This document shows positions 1-6,327 of a DNA stretch of 10,262 nt, piece by piece. Location: contig MU603328.1 in NCBI GenBank assembly GCA_025201865.1, forward strand, positions 1-10,262. Direction: 5' to 3'. Source of the stretch: Ramicandelaber brevisporus (lineage: Eukaryota; Kickxellomycota; Ramicandelaberales; Ramicandelaberaceae). The number at the start of each line of letters is the position of its first letter. Within the stretch, counting starts at the first letter, position 1. A program made the translations under genes and the position numbers. The notes below the pieces were generated by a model that saw only the letters and a program-made list of their open reading frames with translations, did no database searches and was not told the DNA's origin.

Positions 1-484
1 TCGCTGTTTCGCTATTCAGCGCCACGGTGGCGAGTGCATCCGCAGCCTCGTTGCCACAGTGGCCAGAGTGACCACGTATCCAGCCGGCGTTGACTGTGGA
101 GCCTCGTGCGTCCTCGCGGAAGGGTAGCATCAGATGCGAGGCGGCAGCATCGGTGACGTTCCGATCACGGTGGCCGCGCATGTTCTTGAGGCAGTGCAGC
201 GCTGCCATCGAGTCGGACAGCACGGAGACGATGTCGAGACCAGCTCTCTGCAGTGCCACCACGCAGCACAGACCCATGAGCTCCAGAAGTGTGCTGCTCG
301 ACGGACGTGTGTCCATGCGGCCGCTGATGGTGTGGACCTGGTCGCCCACCATGTACGCCGCGGGCTGGCCATCGGGATCCAGGACAGTGACTGCTTTGCA
401 AAGCACAACAGCAAAAGAGCCTCTACTCTTGTCACGCTGGAATCCACCGTCGATGAATGCGAAGAATGCGCCGCCTTCCTCCAT
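1..484 (-). CDS. RNase H domain protein, partial (retroelement-type)
   Basis: This is a minus-strand reading frame open from an ATG at 482-484 to the window edge (161 codons, no stop reached). It translates to an RNase H type I domain that would cut the RNA strand of RNA:DNA hybrids. All catalytic positions are visible: Asp12 in a FIDGG motif, Glu68 in LLELMGL, Asp91 in LSDSMAAL, and a C-terminal WIRGHSGHCGNEAAD block with His139 and Asp149, ten residues apart as in E. coli RNase HI (His124/Asp134). Such domains commonly sit at the C-terminal end of fungal LINE polymerases. Here an in-frame TGA lies two codons upstream of the ATG, and no reverse transcriptase follows upstream, where a different gene sits. 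It may be a 5'-truncated LINE remnant or a stand-alone or domesticated RNase H. The domain call is firm; the start codon and the status are inference. Confidence 0.8.
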   Translation of the reverse strand, partial: MEEGGAFFAFIDGGFQRDKSRGSFAVVLCKAVTVLDPDGQPAAYMVGDQVHTISGRMDTRPSSSTLLELMGLCCVVALQRAGLDIVSVLSDSMAALHCLKNMRGHRDRNVTDAAASHLMLPFREDARGSTVNAGWIRGHSGHCGNEAADALATVALNSETA

Positions 485-817
485 TACTCAGGCCCACTTA
501 CTTATCATTTCAAGAATAGCAAAAGCTGCAAGGCACGAATGCCTAAAGTTGACACCGACACATCGTGTGGTCTTTGTGGCCTGGCACGAAGAGGTGCTCG
601 TTGGGATCCGAACCCGGAACGGTGGCAATACAAACAGCCACCCTATCGGTTTCACCAATCCTCATTTATGAGCGCAGAATTTGGAAACTTCTATTTCTCG
701 TTTCCCCTCTTTCTCCTGCATTGGAAAAGACCATCTCTTCGACTCGACGTTAATAGTTGAATGATACTTGATGTTTGATTTGTTTAAAAAAGGATTGGAA
801 GGTTTAGATTGTATTGT
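485..817. other. Spacer with degenerate tRNA/SINE-like motif
   Basis: This stretch lies between the RNase H frame and the 3' end of the zinc-finger gene, both on the minus strand. I see no convincing gene. On the minus strand, 604-614 reads GGTTCGGATCC, close to a polymerase III B box. Next to it a perfect 6-bp hairpin (621-626 with 637-642, 10-nt loop) is visible, and 669-675 could pair with 594-600 at five of seven positions. The A box is poor, the T stem has only 3 bp, and the usual A58 is G, so this is not a working tRNA. A decayed tRNA or tRNA-derived SINE is possible. The A/T-rich part near 760-815 is the 3' flank of the zinc-finger gene. Confidence 0.3.
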
Positions 818-2026
818 TTAGATGTCGTCAAGGTCCTCATCGAGGTCTTCAATATGCTTGGAACGCTTGGATGGACGGACTAGTTTGAGCTCACTGTCAG
901 ATTCCGACTCGATAACAGCAAGCATTTCAGCAGTGCTGTTCTCGATGACGTAATGTGTGCTGCGAGTCATCTTGCCAGTCGAAAGGCGAAGCAACCAGCA
1001 GTTCTCGGTACGCATCTTCCCAGAGTGCTCACCTTTGACGTTACGATTATCACTGGCTGCGGCAATACGCTGATGTTTGGTAACTGTCTTGTGCTTAGCA
1101 TGAGAATACTTGCAGTTGGGGACGGTACAGCGATAACCACGCACAATCTTGCCGCCACTGAGTGAAGCACGATGGTGCCCTTCGAGAATCTGGCGCAAAT
1201 GTTGGTTCGACTGAAGTTGGTTCTCGACGTTGATGTCGATATCCTCTGGAGCATGCTTCAAATCACCATCTTGCACATCAACATCATGAACATCACGAAG
1301 ATGAGCAAGGAGAGAAGCAGGCACTAATGTACAGACTTGACACACCAAGACGCCAGTTTGCTTCTCGGCACCGCAAACAATGTCGACAATGATAAAATGA
1401 CTGACATCTGGTGAATAGTCGATATATTGCTTACGCTCAATCTTCGCAACCTGTTTGAACTCAGCGTGGTGGTACTCTTGAAGGTGACGATGGAGCATCT
1501 TCAAGTTCTTGAACTGGTTCTTCATTGGCTTGGGAACCTTCTTGTCCCTGCGACGCTGTTGATGCTTCTTTTTGGCATGGCTCTTCTTTTTCACACGACC
1601 CTTCGCTTTCACACGGTCCTTCAAAAGATCATCAGGGCAAATGCTGCATACCCACTTGCCATCAGCTGCCTCGCGCTCAGCAATGACTGGATTGCCATTG
1701 ACGCTGATTTCAACTTCGGTGCAGTGTTGGCTGAGATGACGCAGATAGGCTTGGTTATTCTTTAGAAGCTCTGAGCAGCCCCAAAAAGCGCACTGGCGTG
1801 GATATAGCTGTTGAGGCTGATCATCACCGCCAGCTTCAGCATCCGAATCGGTGGTAGCGGTGGATGTTGATGCGGCTGAAGCTGGCTGTGAAGCACGGGC
1901 GGCTATGCGAGCAGATGACCGAGTGCGCTTCTTGGGTGCGGATGCCGCTTCTGGTGGTGGCGGTGTCGACTCATCAGTGTCAAGGAGCAAAGCGATAAGG
2001 TCTTCTTCACTTTGTATAAGGCTCAT
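818..2026 (-). CDS. Multi-C2H2 zinc-finger protein, unrecognised family
   Basis: The frame encodes 402 residues and ends in TAA at 818-820. The start is the ATG at 2024-2026 (MSLIQSEEDL); the frame stays open 25 codons further, but only to a TTG. Seen in order: an acidic/Pro/Ala start with a basic KKRTRSSAR patch (about 31-39) and a Ser/Thr/Ala linker; a canonical finger C-x4-C-x12-H-x3-H (Cys79, Cys84, His97, His101); a second C-x2-C pair (127, 130) whose histidines (181, 186) lie 50 residues away across a very Lys/Arg-rich insert; a compact C-x2-C-x9-H-x4-H finger (229, 232, 242, 247); a fourth C-x4-C-x12-H (300, 305, 318) without an obvious last ligand; and an acidic tail. This suggests a nuclear nucleic-acid-binding protein, perhaps a transcription factor. 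I do not recognise the family. Its setting among transposon remnants leaves a mobile-element origin open, but nothing in the protein proves it. Confidence 0.75.
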   Translation of the reverse strand: MSLIQSEEDLIALLLDTDESTPPPPEAASAPKKRTRSSARIAARASQPASAASTSTATTDSDAEAGGDDQPQQLYPRQCAFWGCSELLKNNQAYLRHLSQHCTEVEISVNGNPVIAEREAADGKWVCSICPDDLLKDRVKAKGRVKKKSHAKKKHQQRRRDKKVPKPMKNQFKNLKMLHRHLQEYHHAEFKQVAKIERKQYIDYSPDVSHFIIVDIVCGAEKQTGVLVCQVCTLVPASLLAHLRDVHDVDVQDGDLKHAPEDIDINVENQLQSNQHLRQILEGHHRASLSGGKIVRGYRCTVPNCKYSHAKHKTVTKHQRIAAASDNRNVKGEHSGKMRTENCWLLRLSTGKMTRSTHYVIENSTAEMLAVIESESDSELKLVRPSKRSKHIEDLDEDLDDI

Positions 2027-2339
2027 GGTTATTTGCTTTGATGAAAAAGTGTAATGGGTAGAAATCAGACTGGTTGAGAAAAATTGCAACTTTCGAAACA
2101 ACCGTTCTTAGAAAGAGTTGTATAGCAGAGAGCCCAAAATACAAGGCAAGGACAGTAGGTTTTCAGGGGGCTGTATAAATAAAGGAGACAATTTTCTTAT
2201 TCACAAAACAGTGATATCTAGACGAAACGCCTTACTATCGTTATGCATGGCTGGTTTGTTGATATATCATGTTATACAGGGCTGTGACGGCCCATCGAGC
2301 TATAATATATTTTTTCAAAGGAGTTTAAGAATATACGAC

Positions 2340-2394
2340 AGAGAATCTAACTACCATCTGGTACCCAGTTATGGGTACTTTACGATGGTTCTCT
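2340..2394. repeat. Nested imperfect inverted repeat (hairpin)
   Basis: Three pairs of complementary arms are nested around one centre: AGAGAA (2340-2345) with TTCTCT (2389-2394), ACCATC (2353-2358) with GATGGT (2384-2389), and GTACCCA (2361-2367) with TGGGTAC (2372-2378) around a GTTA loop. The inner 7-bp stem is perfect; the middle and outer arms share base 2389, so only one of those end pairs can form. It could be a small transposon footprint, a cruciform, or a structured RNA element. No function is shown. Confidence 0.5.
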
Positions 2395-2652
2395 ATTCCT
2401 CCTGTTCGAGCTTCCCGCTCCAACTTCTTCTGGGCTCCTGGAAGACAACACCACCGGTACCTGTCTCCTTGAGTTTTTGCATTTTAGATTTTCCCACAAG
2501 CAGCTAAAACTATTTTTGGGTTGCAATCCCTTCCTGCACTTTCATCTCTACAAACAAAATATAAATAAGAGCACTCAATAGGTTATCGACAAGGGGGCAA
2601 CAGATTGTTGCAAACGGCACTGATCGAGTGATGCCTACAGAGCGAGCACTGA

Positions 2653-2681
2653 CAATAATGCTAGGACAAACAGTATTATTG
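2653..2681. repeat. 10-bp hairpin upstream of transposase
   Basis: CAATAATGCT (2653-2662) pairs with AGTATTATTG (2672-2681) over ten positions with one G-T wobble, around a 9-nt loop. Two shorter palindromes precede it: CAACA-gat-TGTTG (2598-2610) and CACT-gatcg-AGTG (2618-2630). Such a cluster could be a transposase-binding subterminal region, but the composition is A/T-rich and chance is possible. Confidence 0.45.
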
Positions 2682-2901
2682 AAAGATTGTGAGGATGTGT
2701 ATAGTGATAAAAGGGGGAGCGAGAAGGATCAATTATGTTAAATTCGGAACCTGGGGACCAAAGATAAATCGGGTTCTCATGCATCGAGTCAGTCAGGTGG
2801 TAAGGGTACAACGCTACCCATTGGTCGATCACATGCAGACCCCGATTTCAACAACATCTGTCCTCGACAACATGCTTTCTATCTTCCCTTTTTTGCCGAC
2901 C

Positions 2902-3766
2902 ATGCCTCCAAAAAAAAGAACACGTCTTGTCAACGACATACCGCCGTTGCTTGAGTTCGCGGCCGAAGTGACGGACGAACATGCCGCCCTGCGCTATTGC
3001 CTTGAAAAGGGTCTCATCCACCCAATTGGCAAGTGCCCGGTATGTCAGAGCAACATGACATTCAGTGATTCTAATAAGCCCAAAATGCTGCGCTGTACTA
3101 ACAAAGAGTGCGGCAAACGAGTAAGTGCTGTACAAGGCTCGTTGTTTGCTGGGTCGAAGTTACCGCTTCACAAGTATCTGTTCGCCATGCACTTCTGGGT
3201 CAACAAAGCGAGCCAAGAGTTCTTGATGGACACTCTAGTGCTATCATCTGGGTCAGCAGTATCAATTATGCAGAGATTCCGCAACTTGATCTCGGATGAT
3301 GTTAACCAGAATCCAGTTCAGATTGGTGGTCCTGGTGTTGTCGTGGAAGTCGATGAATCGGTGTTTTGTTGTCGCAAGTATAGTGCTGGGCAAAGGAAAA
3401 GGAAGTCTGGGTATTTGGTGGAGTCGAGAAGACTAACGAACGCAACTTGTTCCTTGTGGTGGTGCCAAGTCGCAAACGCGAAACACTTCTTCAAATCATC
3501 GCTGCAAATGTCAAGGACGGATCCACGATTCATTCCGATTGCTTCAGATCGTACTACGATCTTGCAGAGCATCTCAAGGAATACGGCGTCAATGACATTG
3601 AGCACCTTTCAGTTAACCAACAGGAGAACTTTGTCGATCCTATCTCCAAAGCATGTATCAACACAATAGTAGGCACTTGGAAAGGCATCAAGATGACCAT
3701 TGCACCACGTAACCGCACTCCCGATGAGCTCCAAGAACACCTTAATGAATACGTCGCCGCCGAGTT
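2902..3766 (+). pseudogene. Merlin/IS1595-type DDE transposase, inactivated
   Basis: This is a transposase of the Merlin superfamily, the eukaryotic relatives of bacterial IS1595/ISXO2, which move DNA elements by cut-and-paste. The likely start is the ATG at 2902 (MPPKKRTRL, A at -3). Visible features in order: an N-terminal zinc ribbon (CPVC, then CTNKEC) followed by the family-like SLFAGSKLPLHKYLFAMHFW; the first catalytic Asp in VVEVDESVF (codon 3352-3354); then, after a switch from frame 1 to frame 3 near 3400-3407, WVFGGVEK; the second Asp in IHSDCFRSYYDL (codon 3537-3539); and NFVDP...NTIVGTWKGIK. The frame switch fits a single-base deletion in a purine-rich tract. The third catalytic residue is expected to be Glu in an NTIEG-type motif but is Val here (GTA, 3669-3671), a one-base difference from GAA. 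Recognisable similarity stops near 3752-3760, where transporter sequence begins, so the C-terminus and the right inverted repeat are lost. The copy cannot encode an active enzyme. Confidence 0.88.
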
Positions 3767-5533
3767 ACATGTCCACGGGTTGCCGGGCTTGGCGACGCAC
3801 ATGTCGTCGACAGTTTCCAGGAGCCAGTAGGCAACGAGCAGCTGAATGATGGCCGCAATGATCGTGCCAACGGTTTGGCAAATGAAGAGATGTCTTGGTG
3901 GAATCTTCAGGTAGTGGCCCAGCTTCAAGTCGCTGATGAGGAACAGTGCCTGTGCCATTGTCACATAGGCAAAGTTTTTGAAAGTCACATTTCCGATGGC
4001 ATTGCCGGGGTAGATGTAGCCGAAAATTAATTCCGTAATAATATTGAGGCCAGGCTGTTGGTTTGTGACAGCTTGGATCATACCAATTGGAATAACAAAC
4101 ACTAATGGCAAGACCATACTCACCAGGAACATGTACCATCTCATGTCCAGACCAAAGTGTTCACAGACAACAATGCCCAAGGCACAAGCAACAATGTAGA
4201 AGCCAGCATACCACCACACCGGCACTTCAGGATAATTGCGCATCAGCTTCATGTGGATGTCCTGCGGCTGGTTGCGAGAGTCGCGGAAACGAGCCCAGAT
4301 CTCCTTGCGGTGATAAAGGAAGACATACGACAGGATGCACGACAGACCAGCAAAGCCAAAGCCGTATGAGAATGCAAACTGGAAGGGCATGCGCATCAGA
4401 GAATACTCGTAGTAGGCAGTCTCGTTCAGGTGCAAGTCCTTGGTGGTGACGCGGTCGAGGTCGTAGCGGTTGCCGTACACGTCGTACACCTTCCAGAAGT
4501 AGATGGGGTACTTTTGGGCATCCCAAGCGTTGGTGCCATAGTATCCAATTGGCGTGATGACCCACATGACGATGATGAAGCCTACAAAGATGTTAGCGGT
4601 GGCCCAGAATGGAGTGACGATTGGCGAGCCCAGGTAGCCAGCAACGCTGTTCCAGTCCAATGTGACATTGAGCAGACCCAGGCCGAACTGGCCCGACGAC
4701 AGCTGCGCATACAGCACTGAGTCTCGGTCGAACATGCACAGGATGGAGAAGAATGACAGAATCGGCATAATGTAGCCCGGCACCCAGTACCAGAAAAATG
4801 AGAAGAGGAAAACGTACCAGAACATGCGGGTGCGTGTCAGGCCGGTCCAAGTGGAGCCCTCGTGGAACGTGCGGAACATCACGATGGAGGCAAGGTTGGC
4901 TGGCCAGATCATGGCGGCAGGGTACACCAGGAACTGGCGGCAGATACCAGCCAAACCATAACCAATCAGCTGTGATGTCAGCATGAGCAGCAGCGAGCCT
5001 CCGCGGCCAATGTCAGAGTGGTAGAACATCTTCTTGATGACGATAATGTCAACAGCATAGACAGTGCCAGCACCAGCAGAGGCAAAGATGCAGATCAGAG
5101 CATGCTCCTTGATACTGAATGGGCCGGGATTCAGCGACCACTTCCAGCCGAACGTGGAATACTGGGTGCGCGGCAGAGCCCACTCGAGGAACTTGGCAAG
5201 CGGGAACACAACCAGCTGGACGACGAGCGTGCCAAGTGTGATGGGCTGAGCGCGGAACCAGAAGAACTGGTTGACGAAGGACAGCAGGCAGGTGAAGAAG
5301 AGACCCAGAGCAAATACTCGGAAGGAGAGCGATGGCAGGCTCGGGTCGTCCTTGTTGGACACGGCAGCGCGCACCTCAAAGTACGGCGAGTCCTCGTCCT
5401 CGTCGTCGTCATAGCCATAGTCGAAGCCCGTATCAGCATGCTTCTCGTCGACGATGTCAGCAGCAGAAGGATGCGACTGATACGAATAATCGTACTCGTC
5501 GGTGTGAACGGGCGGCTTTTCAGCGGAACCCAT
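3554..5533 (-). CDS. OPT-family oligopeptide transporter, 3'-truncated
   Basis: Oligopeptide transporters of the OPT family are membrane proteins that import small peptides, and in some members glutathione or metal chelates, by proton symport. The start is the ATG at 5531-5533; the frame is open further upstream only to a TTG. Features: an acidic cytosolic N-terminus (1-48), the SPYFEVRAAV lead-in (49-58), multiple hydrophobic helices from about residue 70, the family signature NPGPFSIKEH (135-144), NQQPGLNIITE (491-501) and KIPPRHLF (543-550). Similarity to the family is good to ...NPWTC (Cys589, 3767-3769). The last 70 residues before the stop at 3554-3556 are antisense reading of the dead transposase and look like no transporter. 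Family members are usually about 750-880 residues, so roughly 130-200 C-terminal residues, including the last membrane segments, are missing. It is probably a non-functional gene or an assembly junction. Splicing to an unseen exon is a weaker alternative. Confidence 0.88.
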   Translation of the reverse strand: MGSAEKPPVHTDEYDYSYQSHPSAADIVDEKHADTGFDYGYDDDEDEDSPYFEVRAAVSNKDDPSLPSLSFRVFALGLFFTCLLSFVNQFFWFRAQPITLGTLVVQLVVFPLAKFLEWALPRTQYSTFGWKWSLNPGPFSIKEHALICIFASAGAGTVYAVDIIVIKKMFYHSDIGRGGSLLLMLTSQLIGYGLAGICRQFLVYPAAMIWPANLASIVMFRTFHEGSTWTGLTRTRMFWYVFLFSFFWYWVPGYIMPILSFFSILCMFDRDSVLYAQLSSGQFGLGLLNVTLDWNSVAGYLGSPIVTPFWATANIFVGFIIVMWVITPIGYYGTNAWDAQKYPIYFWKVYDVYGNRYDLDRVTTKDLHLNETAYYEYSLMRMPFQFAFSYGFGFAGLSCILSYVFLYHRKEIWARFRDSRNQPQDIHMKLMRNYPEVPVWWYAGFYIVACALGIVVCEHFGLDMRWYMFLVSMVLPLVFVIPIGMIQAVTNQQPGLNIITELIFGYIYPGNAIGNVTFKNFAYVTMAQALFLISDLKLGHYLKIPPRHLFICQTVGTIIAAIIQLLVAYWLLETVDDMCVAKPGNPWTCNSAATYSLRCSWSSSGVRLRGAMVILMPFQVPTIVLIHALEIGSTKFSCWLTERCSMSLTPYSLRCSARS

Positions 5534-6327
5534 TGAGTCAAAAGATGCTGGCAAGTGAGATGTGGGGAGTGAGAGGGGTGAAATAGAGAGCAGTGAAGGT
5601 ATGGCGGATTGACAGTGACTGAAAGCCAAGTTGGAAGTTTGAAGAGCTAGATAAAACTGCAGCTTTATGTGTGTGATAGCTTCACCGGCGAGCAGGCACG
5701 AGCGTAGATTGCGCGATAGTCCTGCGAGCAATGAAAGGCCACTGAGATGACTCTATAGACAATGCGGCTGTGCCAATTAGAGATGGGGATCTGAAATTGA
5801 ATCTGACCCTGATCAATTACGTTTGTGTTAGATCTGAGATTGGATCGCGATAACCTGGGGGCGTGGGAAAAACAATCCTGATTGGTGGCTCCGCAAATTA
5901 CGCCTTATCTGTTCAGTGCTCATGCCTGTCGAAAATGCTCTCAAGAGTGTCTACTGCCAAAAGAGTATCCGCACTAGCACCCATTGCGATATCGCCATTC
6001 CTGTTGTAGGTGCCATTCGCAGTCAACTTGGTCTAACTTCCTCTGACTTTGTTTAGCTGCAGCATAATTTGCCAAGTCAAGCTGAAGCTAACCAAGCACG
6101 AACTGTATTCATTCTTTATAATCAAGCCAACTACAACTAACTAGCTAACTAGCTATCTAGCTGGCTACTTGGCACACTTGGTACTTGCAGTGTGAATGGG
6201 GATGGATCCTCTGTTCTTCGCAATTGTCCATTAAAGTGATTGCAGGAACAGGCAGATAAGCGGAAAGGGGGATGCCCAATGTTTGCTGGCTAACCGAGTT
6301 TACTCCAAAAAAAAAATATAAATAATA
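5534..6327. promoter_or_regulatory. Divergent control region with GATA-type sites
   Basis: This 794-bp region lies between the starts of the transporter (minus) and the mitochondrial-type gene (plus). Two perfect 7-bp GATA-factor-type sites are present: CTTATCT at 5904-5910, which is AGATAAG on the minus strand, and AGATAAG at 6254-6260. A weaker CGATAA occurs near 5847. An inverted CCAAT (ATTGG) lies at 5881-5885. In fungi, GATA factors activate nitrogen-scavenging genes such as peptide transporters, so nitrogen control of the transporter is plausible but inferred. A poly(A)-rich leader directly precedes the ATG at 6328. No further gene is visible here. Confidence 0.4.
6137..6168. repeat. 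Decaying 8-bp tandem repeat (CTAACTAG)
   Basis: Four consecutive 8-mers are visible: CTAACTAG, CTAACTAG, CTATCTAG and CTGGCTAC. The first two are identical, the third has one change, and the fourth has diverged. The unit includes the palindromic core CTAG. The repeat lies in the divergent control region about 160-190 bp before the ATG at 6328. Confidence 0.65.

Larger units (their letters stand above)
2027..2901. other. A/T-rich spacer with hairpins, no supported gene
   Basis: This spacer lies between the heads of two divergently transcribed genes, the zinc-finger gene on the minus strand and the transposase on the plus strand. It should hold both promoters. Two TATAAATA sequences on the plus strand (2174-2181 and 2560-2567) are possible TATA elements; the second lies about 340 bp before the likely transposase ATG. 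Several inverted repeats are listed separately. The transposase frame is open back to a GTG at 2689, but those 71 extra residues look random. No terminal inverted repeat pairing with the 3' end of the transposase remnant could be found, so the left end of the mobile element is undetermined. A 129-codon open frame at 2118-2507 looks spurious. Confidence 0.45.

Noticed and set aside
591-676. A functional tRNA gene
   Set aside because: The A box is poor, the T stem has 3 bp, A58 is replaced by G, and no 7-nt anticodon loop with a 5-bp stem can be drawn.
1-760. Several long overlapping frames on both strands over the RNase H region
   Set aside because: They are shadows; only the minus-strand frame ending at 484 shows the RNase H catalytic motifs in order.
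2027-2101. A 25-residue N-terminal extension of the zinc-finger protein that looks like a mitochondrial presequence
   Set aside because: The extended frame begins with TTG, not ATG, and contains no in-frame ATG before 2026, so it is most likely 5' leader.
2118-2507. A 129-codon open frame on the plus strand
   Set aside because: It has no recognisable domain, sits in A/T-rich promoter-like DNA, overlaps the nested hairpin and has an irregular composition. It is probably chance.
3391-3412. Programmed -1 ribosomal frameshifting in the transposase
   Set aside because: There is no X-XXY-YYZ slippery heptamer at the switch, the break is inside a conserved domain, and the catalytic Glu is also lost. 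A plain mutation fits better.
5534-5731. A 66-residue N-terminal extension of the transporter
   Set aside because: It also begins with TTG and has no ATG; the family-like acidic N-terminus starts at the ATG at 5531-5533.
6317-6324. TATAAATA just before the ATG at 6328
   Set aside because: It lies only a few bases from the start codon, too close to act as a TATA box for this gene.
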